Source of the DNA: Halomonadaceae bacterium T82-2
GTDB taxonomy: Bacteria; Pseudomonadota; Gammaproteobacteria; Pseudomonadales; Halomonadaceae
NCBI GenBank assembly: GCA_001577635.1
Contig: LSBP01000015.1
Coordinates: forward strand, 1-64,000
Reading direction: 5' to 3'
Length of the DNA: 64,000 nt
Positions 30,819 through 40,819 of this stretch are shown here, in pieces. The notes beneath the pieces are model-generated. The model saw only the letters and a program-made list of their open reading frames with translations. It made no database searches and was not told the origin of the DNA. The position numbers and the translations under genes are program-made. Each line of letters opens with the position of its first letter. Within the stretch, counting starts at the first letter, position 1.

Positions 30819-31895
30819 ATGCGCCAAGAACTCCGCAAACCCCTGATCTGGGGCCTGCTCCTCGTCTCCGTTCTCGCGATCGCGGCCACGCTGGCCTGGT
30901 GGGAGCTGCGTCCCGAAGAGCTCGACGAGTCGATCGCCAGCGGCAACGGGCGCATCGAGGCCACGGAACTGGACGTGGCGACCAAGCTGAGCGGCCGTGT
31001 CGCCGAGATTCTGGTCGACGAAGGCGACTTCGTTTCCCCCGGCCAGCTTCTGGCGCGCATGGACACCCGAACCCTCGAAGCGGAGTTGCGTCAGGCCCAG
31101 GCCGAATTGCAGCGCATGCGCAACGCCCTGCAGACCGCCCAGGCCACGGTGGCACAGAATGAAAGCAACAAGGCGGCGGACGAAGCCGTCGTGCATCAGC
31201 GCCAGGCGGAGTTGACCGCGGCGCGCAAGCGCTACGAGCGCTCCAATGCCCTGCTCCAGCGTAACGCCATTTCCCGTCAGCAGGTGGATGATGACCTGGC
31301 GGCCATGCAAAGCGCCGAAGCGGCGCTGGCGGCGGCCAAGGCCCAAGTCTCGGCCGCCCAGGCCGCCATCGTCGCGTCACGCTCCCAGGTCGTCGAGGCG
31401 CAGTCCGCCATCGACGCCGCCGAGGCCAGCGTAGCGAAGACCCAGGCGGACCTGGAAGACAGCCAACTGCGTGCCGACCGCCTGGCCCGGGTACAGTATC
31501 GCGTGGCGGAACCCGGCGAAGTCCTCGCGTCCGGTGGCAAGGTTCTCAATCTGATCGATTTGACTGACGTCTACATGACGTTCTTTCTGCCCACCTCGCA
31601 GGCCGGTCGCGTGGCGCTGGGCGACAAGGTGCACCTGGTGCTGGACGCTGCCCCGGAGTACGTGATTCCCGCCCGCGTCAGCTTCGTCGCCAGCGCCGCT
31701 CAGTTCACGCCCAAGACAGTGGAGACCGCCAGTGAGCGTGAGAAACTCATGTTTCGGGTTCGGGCACGCATCGATCCACAACTACTCAAGGAACATCTCA
31801 AGCAGGTCAAGACCGGCCTACCTGGCATGGCCTACCTCAAGCTCGATTCCGAGTCCGAGTGGCCCGATTCACTTCAGGTGAACGTTTCAACATGA
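30819..31895 (+). CDS. yhiI: HlyD-family membrane fusion protein, YhiI-like
   Basis: Periplasmic adaptor of an ABC exporter. The 358-aa protein has a single N-terminal helix (about 9-27), a lipoyl-like half motif ([18 protein letters not shown]), a long alpha-helical hairpin from about 85 to 210 rich in Ala, Gln and Glu, and the second lipoyl half ([16 protein letters not shown]). Where related adaptors read DSQLRAPxDGRVQYR, this one reads [15 protein letters not shown]. The order yhiI-rbbA-yhhJ matches the E. coli cluster. Its stop overlaps the next gene by ATGA. I chose the ATG at 30819, weakly supported by GGGCAGGA. Confidence 0.9.
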   Translation: MRQELRKPLIWGLLLVSVLAIAATLAWWELRPEELDESIASGNGRIEATELDVATKLSGRVAEILVDEGDFVSPGQLLARMDTRTLEAELRQAQAELQRMRNALQTAQATVAQNESNKAADEAVVHQRQAELTAARKRYERSNALLQRNAISRQQVDDDLAAMQSAEAALAAAKAQVSAAQAAIVASRSQVVEAQSAIDAAEASVAKTQADLEDSQLRADRLARVQYRVAEPGEVLASGGKVLNLIDLTDVYMTFFLPTSQAGRVALGDKVHLVLDAAPEYVIPARVSFVASAAQFTPKTVETASEREKLMFRVRARIDPQLLKEHLKQVKTGLPGMAYLKLDSESEWPDSLQVNVST

Positions 31896-34618
31896 CCGGG
31901 GACATCGTCGCACGGCTGCACAATGTTGGTCTGCAGTACACTAAAACCATGGCCTTAGCCGACGTGAGCCTCGAGATCCCGGCCAGGCAAATGGTCGGGC
32001 TGATCGGTCCCGATGGCGTTGGCAAGTCGAGCCTGCTGGCGTTGATCGCCGGGGCCAGACGCCTCCAGGCAGGCGGCGTGGAAGTGCTCGGGGGTGACAT
32101 GGCGAACGCTGAGCATCGCCGCCTCACGGGGCCGCGCATCGCCTACATGCCCCAGGGACTTGGCAAGAACCTGTATGCGACGCTGACCGTACGCGAGAAC
32201 CTCGAGTTCTTCGCTCGCCTGTTCGGCCAGGAGCGGGCCGAGCGCGAGCGGCGCATTGCCGACCTGACCCGCAGTACCGGCCTGGCCGATTTCACCGAGC
32301 GCCCCGCCGGCAAGCTCTCTGGCGGCATGAAGCAGAAACTGGGCTTGTGCTGCGCGCTGATCCACGACCCCGACCTGCTGATCCTCGACGAGCCCACGAC
32401 CGGGGTCGATCCGCTCTCGCGCAGCCAGTTCTGGGACCTGATCGCCCGCATCCGCCAACAGCGCCCGCACATGAGCGTCCTGGTGGCCACGGCCTACATG
32501 GACGAGGCTCAGCGCTTCGACTGGCTGGTGGCGATGAACGACGGCCGGATACTCGCCACCGGCACGCCCGAGACCCTACTCGAGCAGACCCACTGCACGA
32601 CGCTGGAAGAGGCGTTCGTCGCATTGCTGCCGACGGAAAAACGCCGCGGCCACCGCCAATTGACCATTCCACCGCGACCCGCCAACGACGACATCGCCAT
32701 CGAGGCCCATGGCCTGACCAAGCGCTTCGGCAACTTCACCGCGGTGGATCATGTCGATTTTCGCATCGAACGTGGCGAGATCTTCGGCTTCCTCGGCTCC
32801 AACGGCTGCGGCAAGTCGACCACCATGAAGATGCTGACCGGCCTACTGCCGTTCGAGGAAGGCCAGGCCCAGCTTTTCGGTCAGCCGGTCGATCCCAACG
32901 ACATCGAGACCCGGCGGCGGGTCGGCTACATGTCGCAGGCGTTCTCGCTGTACAGCGAACTCAGTGTGGGACAGAACCTCGACCTCCATGCCCGCCTGTT
33001 TCACCTGCCCGACGCCGACTACCGCCAGCGCCGCCAGGAACTGCTGACCCGTTTCGATCTGGAGAGCGTCGTCGACCAGCTTTCCGGCCGCCTGCCGTTG
33101 GGCGTTCGTCAGCGCCTGTCGCTGGCGGTGGCGGTGCTGCACCGTCCGGAAATCCTGATCCTCGACGAGCCGACCTCCGGCGTCGATCCGGTCGCCCGCG
33201 ACAATTTCTGGGCCCAACTGGTCAAGATGTCGCGCGAGGATGGCGTCACCATCTTCATCTCGACCCACTTCATGAACGAGGCCATGCGCTGCGACCGCAT
33301 CTCGCTGATGCATGCCGGCCGGGTGCTCGCCAGCGATACGCCACAGGCACTGATGGCGAGCCGTGGCAGCGACACGCTGGAACAGGCTTTCATCGCCTAC
33401 CTGCGTGAGGCCAGGCAGGTCTCGGAAGAGCCGAACGACAGCGCTCCCGCAGCCCCCCCTTCCGTCGTTACGGCAACGGCCGACGTCCCGCCGCCACGCT
33501 TCAGCTGGCGACGGCTGTTCAGCTATGCTCGCCGCGAGAGCATGGAGCTGCGCCGCGATCCGGTACGTGCCACGCTGGCCCTGGTCGGGACGCTGCTGCT
33601 CATGTTCATCGTCGGCTACGGCATTACCATGGACGTGGAAGATCTGTCCTTCGCCGTGCTCGACCGCGACCAGACCACGACCAGCCAGCACTATATTCTC
33701 GACCTGTCCGGCTCACGCTACTTTCACGAAAAGGCGCCACTGCAAAGTTACGACGACCTCGACACGCGGCTGCGCAACGGCGATATCAGTCTGGCCGTGG
33801 AAATCCCGCCCGATTTCGGGCGCGATCTCAAGCGCGGCGACTCGCCTCAGGTGTCCTACTGGATCGACGGTGCAATGCCCACTCGCGCCAGCACCATCCG
33901 CGGTTATGTCCAGGGCATCCACGCCAGCTATCTGCAGGAACTGGCCCGCGACAACGATGCCCCCGGCAGCGGACAGGTCGATATCGCCCTTCGCTATCGC
34001 TACAACCCCGACGTTCAGAGCCTGCCGGCGATGGTGCCTGGAGTCATTCCGCTGCTGTTGATGATGATTCCCGCCATGCTGACCGCGTTGGGCGTGGTAC
34101 GCGAGAAGGAGCTCGGTTCGATCACCAACTTCTACGTCACCCCGGTAACGCGTCTCGAGTTCCTGATCGGCAAGCAGCTGCCCTACGTGGCCATGGGCAT
34201 GATCAATTTCGTCCTGCTCGTGCTGCTGGCGATCCTGGTGTTCGGCGTGCCGGTCAAGGGCAGCCTGCCGACGCTGGCTCTGGGGGCACTACTTTACGTG
34301 ATGTGCGCCACCGGACTGGGTTTCCTGTTCTCGGCCCTGTTCAATAGCCAGATTGCGGCGATCTTCGGCACCGCCATCGGCACCCTGGTGCCGGCGATCC
34401 AGTTCTCGGGCATGATCCATCCCGTATCGTCACTGGAGGGCGCCTCAGCCGTAATCGGCCAGCTCTACCCCACCAGCCATTTTCTGATCATCAGCCGAGG
34501 CATCTTCTCCAAGGCCCTCGGACTGGCCGAACTTTATCCCTATTTCCTGGCCCTGCTGGCAACCATCCCGGTGTTGAGCCTGCTGAGCCTCGCCGGCCTC
34601 AGGAAGCAGGAGACATGA
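31892..34618 (+). CDS. rbbA: Fused ABC ATPase-ATPase-permease, RbbA-like
   Basis: A 908-aa fusion with the architecture of E. coli RbbA/YhiH (about 911 aa). ABC domain 1 has Walker [10 protein letters not shown] (39-47), signature LSGGMKQKL and Walker [17 protein letters not shown] domain 2 has GSNGCGKST, a degenerate signature [11 protein letters not shown] and [13 protein letters not shown]. The C-terminal third is an ABC-2 type membrane domain of six helices beginning after [14 protein letters not shown]. coli RbbA was described as a ribosome-associated ATPase, but context here supports an exporter with YhiI and YhhJ. It is coupled to both neighbours by 4-bp overlaps. Confidence 0.93.
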   Translation: MTGDIVARLHNVGLQYTKTMALADVSLEIPARQMVGLIGPDGVGKSSLLALIAGARRLQAGGVEVLGGDMANAEHRRLTGPRIAYMPQGLGKNLYATLTVRENLEFFARLFGQERAERERRIADLTRSTGLADFTERPAGKLSGGMKQKLGLCCALIHDPDLLILDEPTTGVDPLSRSQFWDLIARIRQQRPHMSVLVATAYMDEAQRFDWLVAMNDGRILATGTPETLLEQTHCTTLEEAFVALLPTEKRRGHRQLTIPPRPANDDIAIEAHGLTKRFGNFTAVDHVDFRIERGEIFGFLGSNGCGKSTTMKMLTGLLPFEEGQAQLFGQPVDPNDIETRRRVGYMSQAFSLYSELSVGQNLDLHARLFHLPDADYRQRRQELLTRFDLESVVDQLSGRLPLGVRQRLSLAVAVLHRPEILILDEPTSGVDPVARDNFWAQLVKMSREDGVTIFISTHFMNEAMRCDRISLMHAGRVLASDTPQALMASRGSDTLEQAFIAYLREARQVSEEPNDSAPAAPPSVVTATADVPPPRFSWRRLFSYARRESMELRRDPVRATLALVGTLLLMFIVGYGITMDVEDLSFAVLDRDQTTTSQHYILDLSGSRYFHEKAPLQSYDDLDTRLRNGDISLAVEIPPDFGRDLKRGDSPQVSYWIDGAMPTRASTIRGYVQGIHASYLQELARDNDAPGSGQVDIALRYRYNPDVQSLPAMVPGVIPLLLMMIPAMLTALGVVREKELGSITNFYVTPVTRLEFLIGKQLPYVAMGMINFVLLVLLAILVFGVPVKGSLPTLALGALLYVMCATGLGFLFSALFNSQIAAIFGTAIGTLVPAIQFSGMIHPVSSLEGASAVIGQLYPTSHFLIISRGIFSKALGLAELYPYFLALLATIPVLSLLSLAGLRKQET

Positions 34619-35733
34619 TGCGCATCCTCTCCAACATTTTTCAGCTCGGGCTCAAGGAACTGCGCACGCTCCTGCGCGATCCCGCCATGCTGCTGCTGAT
34701 CGTCTACGCCTTCAGCATCAGCATCTATTCCAGCGCCACGGCGATGCCGGAGACCCTGCACCGGGCCGCGATCGCCATCGTCGACGAGGATCGCTCGCCT
34801 GCCTCGCAACGCCTCATCGATGCCTTTCAGGCGCCCTACTTCCTGCCGCCGGAACTTACGGGACACGCCGACATGGACGAGGGCATGGACGAGGGACGCT
34901 ACACCTTCACGCTGAACATCCCCCCCGGTTTCCAGCGCGACCTGCTCGACGGCGATACGGTCACGATCCAGCTCAACGTCGATGCGACCCAGATCAGTCA
35001 GGCATTCACCGGCGCCGGTTACATCCAGGAAATCGTCAACGATGAAGTCGCCACCTTCCTGGCGGGACACGACCCCGATGCCGTCACTCCCGTTCAGGCG
35101 GTGGTGCGCGTGGCCTACAATCCCAATCTGGATCAGGCCTGGTTCGGCGCCGTGAACGAGGTCATCAACCAGATTACCATGCTGTCGATCATCCTCACCG
35201 GCGCGGCGCTGATCCGCGAACGCGAACATGGCACCATCGAGCACCTGCTGGTCATGCCGGTCACGCCCTTCGAGATCATGACGGCCAAGGTCTGGTCGAT
35301 GGGTCTGGTAGTCCTGGTGGCCTCCGCCTTCGCCCTGCGCGTGGTCGTGGAAACCTGGTTGCAGGTCCCTATCGCCGGTTCGGTCGCCCTGTTCCTGTTC
35401 GGCGCCATGTTGCATCTGTTCGCCACGACTTCCATGGGCATCTTCTTCGGCACCGTGGCACGCTCCATGCCGCAGCTCGGGCTGCTGATCATCCTCACGC
35501 TGATCCCGTTACAGGTGCTGTCCGGCGGCACGACGCCGCGGGAAAGCATGCCGGTGTTCATTCAGGACATCATGCTCGCCGCTCCGACCACTCACTTCGT
35601 GATGCTGGGGCAAGGCATCCTGTTTCGAGGGGCGGGGCTGGCCATCGTCTGGCCGCAGCTATTGGCACTGCTGGTGATTGGCGCGGCTTTCTTCCTGTTC
35701 GCCCTGTCCCGGCTACGCAAGTCGCTGAGCTGA
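34615..35733 (+). CDS. yhhJ: ABC-2 type permease, YhhJ-like
   Basis: Inner-membrane permease of 372 aa with the ABC-2 pattern: TM1 at about 20-40, a large periplasmic domain to about 175, then five helices. The motif [26 protein letters not shown] (its central EHGTIEHLL part is the conserved loop) identifies the family, followed by [12 protein letters not shown]. It pairs with the permease half of RbbA to make the export channel. The start ATGATG overlaps the rbbA stop. It precedes the Mla-type genes by 51 bp on the same strand. Confidence 0.92.
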   Translation: MMRILSNIFQLGLKELRTLLRDPAMLLLIVYAFSISIYSSATAMPETLHRAAIAIVDEDRSPASQRLIDAFQAPYFLPPELTGHADMDEGMDEGRYTFTLNIPPGFQRDLLDGDTVTIQLNVDATQISQAFTGAGYIQEIVNDEVATFLAGHDPDAVTPVQAVVRVAYNPNLDQAWFGAVNEVINQITMLSIILTGAALIREREHGTIEHLLVMPVTPFEIMTAKVWSMGLVVLVASAFALRVVVETWLQVPIAGSVALFLFGAMLHLFATTSMGIFFGTVARSMPQLGLLIILTLIPLQVLSGGTTPRESMPVFIQDIMLAAPTTHFVMLGQGILFRGAGLAIVWPQLLALLVIGAAFFLFALSRLRKSLS

Positions 35734-35784
35734 AAGAACATACCTGTTGTCATGCTTACTGATAGGAACTGTAATTCTTCCGAG

Positions 35785-36918
35785 ATGTCTTCGCCCATGA
35801 AAGAGCCGGGCTATATTGACCAGCACGGCAACCATCTGACCATCGTCGGTGACTGGACGCTGCCGTATTATGCCGCTTTACGCCTCGAACTCGATCGCCG
35901 CCCCCGGCATGAGACTACCGCCACGACCATCGACCTCACTAAACTCCGAGCCCTGGACACCGCCGGTGCCGCCTTGTTGATGGAACTCGTCGGTGCCCGA
36001 TGGCTTGCTGAGATAGACGAACGGGCACCCGAATTGCCGACGACACGCCGCGCCCTGCTGCGCACCTTGGGCGAGGCCATGATCGACAACCCGCCTCCCT
36101 CGGCGCGGCCCGGTCGACCATTGTGGGACACCCTGGCCCGGACCGGCCAGCACGTCGAAGGAATCTGGCAGCAGCAATACCAGTTGCTCGGCTTCATCGG
36201 CCAAGTGCTCGCCACCCTCGCCGTCACGGCCTGGTGGCCGCGACGCTGGCGACTTACCTCAATGGTGGCCCAACTGCACCAGACAGGCCTCAACGCCCTG
36301 CCCATTGTTGCCTTGCTGACCTTCCTGGTGGGCGCAGTGGTGGCCTTTCTCGGCGCCACGGTGCTGCGCGACTTCGGCACCACTATTTACACGGTCAACC
36401 TGGTCGCCTTTGCCTTCCTTCGTGAGTTCGGCGTGCTACTCGCTGCCATCCTGCTCGCCGGTCGTACCGCCAGCGCCTTTACCGCCCAGCTCGGTGCCAT
36501 GAAGGTCAATGAGGAACTCGACGCCGTGCGTACCCTCGGCCTCGACCCCATCGAGTTGCTTGTGCTGCCGCGGGTGCTGGCGATGATGCTGAGCCTGCCG
36601 ATCCTTACCTTCGTGGGCATGTTGAGCGGCATTCTCGGCGGTGCCCTGGTCTGCCTGCAGGCCCTGGATATCTCGCTTATCCAGTTTCTGGCCATCCTGC
36701 AGCGTGACATCCCGCTCAACCACTTCCTGGTGGGACTCGCCAAGGCACCGCTGTTTGCCTTCCTCATTGCAGTAATCGGTTGCCTGGAGGGCTTCAAGGT
36801 CAGCGGCAGCGCCCAGTCGGTGGGCGAACACACCACCTCGAGCGTGGTGCAGTCGATCTTCGTGGTGATTCTGCTGGATGCAGTGGCGGCGCTGTTCTTC
36901 ATGGAGATGGGCTGGTGA
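35785..36918 (+). CDS. STAS-MlaE fusion, lipid ABC transporter permease
   Basis: A 377-aa fusion. Residues about 15-115 resemble a STAS domain (LTIVGDWTLPYYAAL ... TTIDLTKLRALDTAGAALL). The rest is the MlaE/Ttg2B permease with VGAVVAFLGATVLRDFG, REFGVLLAAILLAGRTASAFTAQ (in part) and LGTM-like NEELDAVRTLGLDP. In the canonical Mla system the STAS protein (MlaB) is separate; fusions of this kind are known in the MlaE/YrbE superfamily. It starts an ATPase-MCE-lipoprotein set. The start is uncertain: ATGs at 35752 and 35797 are in frame. Coupled to the next gene by a GTGA overlap. Confidence 0.9.
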   Translation: MSSPMKEPGYIDQHGNHLTIVGDWTLPYYAALRLELDRRPRHETTATTIDLTKLRALDTAGAALLMELVGARWLAEIDERAPELPTTRRALLRTLGEAMIDNPPPSARPGRPLWDTLARTGQHVEGIWQQQYQLLGFIGQVLATLAVTAWWPRRWRLTSMVAQLHQTGLNALPIVALLTFLVGAVVAFLGATVLRDFGTTIYTVNLVAFAFLREFGVLLAAILLAGRTASAFTAQLGAMKVNEELDAVRTLGLDPIELLVLPRVLAMMLSLPILTFVGMLSGILGGALVCLQALDISLIQFLAILQRDIPLNHFLVGLAKAPLFAFLIAVIGCLEGFKVSGSAQSVGEHTTSSVVQSIFVVILLDAVAALFFMEMGW

Positions 36919-37706
36919 GCGCGTCCCGGGAACCACTGATCCGGGTTCGCGGACTGGCCAACCGCTTCGGCCAGCACAGCGTTCATGAGAACCTCGATCT
37001 CGACCTCTACCCGGGCGAGATCCTCGGAGTAGTCGGCGGCTCGGGCACCGGCAAGTCGGTTCTGCTGCGCAGCATCGTCGGCCTGTTGCGGCCCAGCGCC
37101 GGGCGCATCGAGGTGTTCGGTGAAGACCTCCCGCAGCTCCCCGCCCGGGATCGCTCCCGAGTGGAACGCCGTTTCGGAGTGCTCTTCCAGCGTGGTGCGC
37201 TGTTCACCTCACTGACCCTGCAGGAGAACGTCGCCCTGCCACTGATCGAGCACGCCGGACTCCCCCGCGCCGACGCCGAAGCCCTGGCCCGGGTCAAGCT
37301 GGCCCTGGCCGGCCTGCCCGGGGAGGTCGCGATCCTGTACCCCGCCGAACTCTCTGGCGGCATGATCAAGCGGGCCGCGCTAGCGCGTGCCCTGGCACTG
37401 GACCCCGAAGTGCTGTTCCTGGACGAGCCGACGGCGGGCCTGGACCCGATCGGTGCGGCGGCCTTCGATCGCCTGATTCTGACCCTGCGCGACGCCCTGG
37501 GTCTGAGCGTTTTCCTGGTCACTCATGACCTGGACACTCTCTATGCCGCCTGCGATCGGGTGGCCGTGCTATCGCGCCGGCGTGTGCGGGTTGCCGATCG
37601 GCTCGACATCGTCGCGGCCACCGACGATGAATGGATCCACGACTACTTTCATGGCCCCCGAGGCCGCGCCGCCTATCGGGCGGCCCATCCAGAAGAGAGC
37701 CCCTGA
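36915..37706 (+). CDS. MlaF-like ABC ATPase
   Basis: A 263-aa ATPase of the MlaF/Ttg2A lipid-transport group. Walker A is GGSGTGKSV, the Q-loop region is LFQRGALFTSLT (typical of MlaF), the signature is LSGGMIKRAALARAL, and Walker B is VLFLDEPTAGLDP, followed by the switch His in VTHDLDTL. It drives lipid movement by the STAS-MlaE permease. The start is GTG at 36915, overlapping the upstream stop; no alternative ATG gives the conserved N-terminus (REPLIRVRGLANRFG). Confidence 0.93.
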   Translation: MSASREPLIRVRGLANRFGQHSVHENLDLDLYPGEILGVVGGSGTGKSVLLRSIVGLLRPSAGRIEVFGEDLPQLPARDRSRVERRFGVLFQRGALFTSLTLQENVALPLIEHAGLPRADAEALARVKLALAGLPGEVAILYPAELSGGMIKRAALARALALDPEVLFLDEPTAGLDPIGAAAFDRLILTLRDALGLSVFLVTHDLDTLYAACDRVAVLSRRRVRVADRLDIVAATDDEWIHDYFHGPRGRAAYRAAHPEESP

Positions 37707-37708
37707 CG

Positions 37709-38647
37709 ATGGAACCTCGTGCTCATCATGTGCTGATCGGACTGTTCACGGTGATTACCCTGGGTAGCGCGCTGCTGTTCGCCCTCTGGCTCGGCAAGTC
37801 CAGCGTTGACCGCGACTATGCCTGGTACGAGATTCGCTTCAACCGGGCCGTCAGCGGGCTCGCCGAGGGCAATGCAGTCCAGTACAGCGGTATCGAGGTC
37901 GGCGATGTAGTCAGGCTACGCCTCGATCCCCAGGACCCGCGCCAGGTACGGGCGCTGATCCGCGTCTATAGCGACGTTCCAGTGAAGCAGGATACCCGCG
38001 CCAGCCTGGCGCTGGCCAACATCACTGGCACCATGAACATCCAACTGCTCGGCGGCACCCCGCAGAGTCCGCGCCTGCAAGGCGGCCGCGACGATCCTCC
38101 ACTGATCCAGGCCGAACCTTCGCCGCTGAGCTCGCTGCTCGCCAACAGCGAGGAGCTCTTCGCCCAGGTGGAGCGCTTGCTGACCAGCGCCAACCGGCTG
38201 CTTTCCGCAGAGAATGCCGAAAGTCTGACGCGCACCCTGGGCAACCTGGAGAGCGTCTCGCGGGCGTTGGTCGACCAGCGTCACGCCCTCGGCGAAGCCA
38301 TGGCGCGCTTCGGACGGGCCGGCGAGCAGTTCGAGGCGGCCCTCGAAAGTTTCAGCCGACTGGGCGAGACTGCCAACGGCCTACTGGACAAGGAGGGTGG
38401 CGAGGCTCTGCAGAGTGCCCGCCGCGCGATGCAATCGCTGGAGTCCACTACCGCCCGGCTGGATAGCCTGACCGCACGCCACGAGGGCTCTCTGGCCAGG
38501 GGCCTTCAAGGCGTGGGCGAACTCGACCCGGCCATGCGCGAGCTGCACGCTACGCTGCGCGTCCTGAACCGTCTGGTGCGGCGCTTCGAGGAGAATCCGG
38601 CCGAAGCCTTGCAGGGCCGCAACGAGATGCAGGAGTTCAGTCCATGA
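37709..38647 (+). CDS. MCE-domain lipid-binding protein, MlaD/PqiB-like
   Basis: A 312-aa inner-membrane-anchored protein. One N-terminal helix (about 8-28, VLIGLFTVITLGSALLFALWL) is followed by an MCE domain (about 38-115: YEIRFNRAVSGLAEGNAVQYSGIEVG in part, and a GTMNIQLLGG strand) and a long helical C-terminus with heptad character to about residue 305. MCE proteins form hexameric rings that carry lipids across the periplasm. It begins 2 bp after the ATPase stop and overlaps the lipoprotein start by ATGA. Confidence 0.92.
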   Translation: MEPRAHHVLIGLFTVITLGSALLFALWLGKSSVDRDYAWYEIRFNRAVSGLAEGNAVQYSGIEVGDVVRLRLDPQDPRQVRALIRVYSDVPVKQDTRASLALANITGTMNIQLLGGTPQSPRLQGGRDDPPLIQAEPSPLSSLLANSEELFAQVERLLTSANRLLSAENAESLTRTLGNLESVSRALVDQRHALGEAMARFGRAGEQFEAALESFSRLGETANGLLDKEGGEALQSARRAMQSLESTTARLDSLTARHEGSLARGLQGVGELDPAMRELHATLRVLNRLVRRFEENPAEALQGRNEMQEFSP

Positions 38648-39267
38648 GCCTATCGCGCATGCCACGCCTCGCCATGCCGCTGCTGGTGCTGAGCGGACTG
38701 CTTTCAGGCTGCAGCCTGCTCCCCGAACGCGAGCCGGTACGCCTTTTCACGCTATCCGAACCGTCACTCTCAGCGTCCCCTGGTAGCGCCTGTGACCTGA
38801 CCCTGAGGGTCGATACCCCCAGTGCCGGGTCGCCGCTGGATGGCCCGCGCCTACTGATCATGCCTTCCCCCGGCGAGTTCCAAGCCTATGCCGGGGCACG
38901 CTGGCGTGATGATGCCCCGCTGCTAGTGCGCGATCATCTAATCGAAGCCTTCCGCCTCGATGGTCGGCTGGCCGCTGTGGTGGACGATGCCAGTCGGGCG
39001 CGCAGCGACGCCACCCTAGCGAGCCAGCTAGGGGCCTTCTATAGCCGCTACCGCAAGGGCACGCTCGAGGTAATGGTCCGCCTTGACGTCCAGCTTCTCG
39101 ACGAGGCGAACCGCGAGGTGCTGGCCAGCCAACGCATCGAGGTAGCGGCACCCAGTGATGACGACGGCCTGGAGTCCGTGGTCGAAGCCTTCGGCCACGC
39201 CGCCGACCAGCTCGCCAGCGAGTTGGTCGATTGGACGCTCAGAGAATTAGCGTCCCAAAAGTCGTGA
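38644..39267 (+). CDS. PqiC-like ABC transport auxiliary lipoprotein
   Basis: A 207-aa lipoprotein of the ABC_trans_aux (DUF330) family, whose member PqiC is an outer-membrane lipoprotein linked to an MCE protein. The signal peptide ends in LLSGCSLLPE (lipidated Cys about residue 23). Family features are the FTL strand after the signal (PVRLFTLSEPSL), WRDDAPLLVRDHLIEAF and a late alpha-helical repeat (SVVEAFGHAADQLASEL). It closes the seven-gene run. No T-rich terminator is evident in the 144 bp that follow before benE. Confidence 0.9.
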   Translation: MSLSRMPRLAMPLLVLSGLLSGCSLLPEREPVRLFTLSEPSLSASPGSACDLTLRVDTPSAGSPLDGPRLLIMPSPGEFQAYAGARWRDDAPLLVRDHLIEAFRLDGRLAAVVDDASRARSDATLASQLGAFYSRYRKGTLEVMVRLDVQLLDEANREVLASQRIEVAAPSDDDGLESVVEAFGHAADQLASELVDWTLRELASQKS

Positions 39268-39411
39268 GTGATGCCCGCGCTGGCGAAATCAGTCGAAAAG
39301 GGGTCTTTGGATGCATCATAGGGGGTTTAGCTCGGTCAAGCAGACGAACCGACCATTCACTCCTGCGCCAATGGGGTCCGACCGCCACTGGCCATGGATC
39401 CGGGTTTGGCA

Positions 39412-40638
39412 TCAGTCGCGTGCCTTCGCCGCCCGCGGCGTCGCGGCTGGCGTCGAGCGGCTCTCGCCCATCGACCGGACGGGGCGCCAGTGCAGCAACC
39501 CATGCGCGAGCATGCCGAACACCACGCCCCAGAACGCCGACCCCAGCCCCAGCAGGCTCATCCCCGAAGCGGTCGCCAGGAAGGTGATCACCGCGGCCTC
39601 GCGGTGCTCAATATCCTCGACCGCGGCGACCAGGTTGCCGGCGATCGCGCCGATCAGCGCCAGCCCGGCCAGTACCGCGACGAAGGCGTCGGGCAGCGAG
39701 GTGAACAGCGTCACGATGGTCCCGGCGAACAGCCCGCCGAGCAGGTAGAACAGGCCGTTGGCGATGCCCGCCACGTAACGCCGATCGGGGTCCTCGTGAG
39801 CGTCCTTGCCGGTGCAGATCGCCGCGGTGATCGCCGCCACCACCGTGGTGATGCCGCCGAACAGCGCCGTGCCCAGCGAGACCAGGCTGGTGGTGGCGAT
39901 GATCGGCCGCGAGTGGACCCGGTAGCCGGCACCGCGCATGATCGCCATGCCCGGCAGGAACTGGCCGGTCAGGCTGACCAGCACCAGCGGCAGCGCCAGG
40001 CTCAGGGTCGCGTGCCAGCTCCACTCGGGGGCGATGAACTGCGGCGTCGCCAGCTGCCAGCGCACGCCGCTCAGCGAGGTGCCCTCGAGCCCCACCGACA
40101 GCGCGATGCCGGTCACCAGCAGCAGCACCAGGCAGTAGCGCGGCGCCAGACGCTTGAACACCAGGTAGGCGGCGAGCATGCTCAGCGCCAGCAGCGGCGT
40201 GCTCTCCACCGAGCGGAAGGCGCCGAGCCCGAACTGGAACAGGATGCCCGCCATCATCCCGGCGGCGATCCCCGAGGGGATGCGCCGCATCAGCCAGTCG
40301 AAGCTCCCCGAGACACCGACCAGCAGGATGATCAGCGCCGCAACGAGATAGGCGCCCACCGCCTCGTTGAGCGACAGCCCCGGGAACAGCGTCACCAGCA
40401 GTGCCGTGCCCGGCGCCGACCAGGCGGTGATCACCGGTATTTTCAGCCAGGCGCTGAGCAGGATGCCGGACAGCGCCGCGCCGATCGAGATCGCCCACAC
40501 CCAGGAGGTCAGCATCTCGGGAGCGACATCGGCGCTGCGGGCCGCCTGGAAGAAGATCGCCAGCGGCCCCGAATAGGAAATCAGCACGGCCAGGAAACCG
40601 GCCGCCACGGCGGAAATCGACCAATCCTTGAACATCAT
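39412..40638 (-). CDS. benE: Benzoate/H+ symporter, BenE family (distal copy)
   Basis: Inner-membrane importer of 408 aa with about 12 hydrophobic segments. Family landmarks are LISYSGPLAIFFQAA near the start, VITAWSAPGTALLV, the Gly-rich SGIAAGMMAGILFQFGLG (in part) and LPGMAIMRGAGYRV. Start at 40638, preceded by GGAGAGACGATG-type sequence. It is the last gene of the ben-cat strand and is separated from the other BenE gene by a T-run terminator, so it probably has its own promoter. Substrate assignment rests on family and context. Confidence 0.9.
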   Translation of the reverse strand: MMFKDWSISAVAAGFLAVLISYSGPLAIFFQAARSADVAPEMLTSWVWAISIGAALSGILLSAWLKIPVITAWSAPGTALLVTLFPGLSLNEAVGAYLVAALIILLVGVSGSFDWLMRRIPSGIAAGMMAGILFQFGLGAFRSVESTPLLALSMLAAYLVFKRLAPRYCLVLLLVTGIALSVGLEGTSLSGVRWQLATPQFIAPEWSWHATLSLALPLVLVSLTGQFLPGMAIMRGAGYRVHSRPIIATTSLVSLGTALFGGITTVVAAITAAICTGKDAHEDPDRRYVAGIANGLFYLLGGLFAGTIVTLFTSLPDAFVAVLAGLALIGAIAGNLVAAVEDIEHREAAVITFLATASGMSLLGLGSAFWGVVFGMLAHGLLHWRPVRSMGESRSTPAATPRAAKARD

Positions 40639-40696
40639 CGTCTCTCCAGCGGGTCAGGGAAACCGGCACGCGGAGTCCGGGCCGGTCTCGCGTCGC

Positions 40697-40732
40697 AAAA
40701 AAGGCCCGCACGGCCTGGGCAGCCTGCGGACC
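40697..40732 (-). terminator. Rho-independent terminator after the proximal benE
   Basis: Read on the minus strand, a stem GGTCCGCA/TGCGGGCC (40732-40725 with 40710-40703, one bulge-type mismatch) is followed by six T residues (40702-40697). It lies 88 bp after the stop of the BenE gene at 40820 and marks the end of the catBCA-benABCD-benE transcript. Confidence 0.78.
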
Positions 40733-40819
40733 AATGGAGGATATCGGGCGGCACGGCAGCGGCCATGCCCCGGGGGCTCGTGGCCTCAGGCGATGGCACC
40801 GCGCCCGAGGCGTCTCGGC

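Noticed and set aside
39268-39411. Gene or terminator between the PqiC-like gene and benE
   Set aside because: No reading frame with a ribosome-binding site and no clear hairpin; I see nothing in it.
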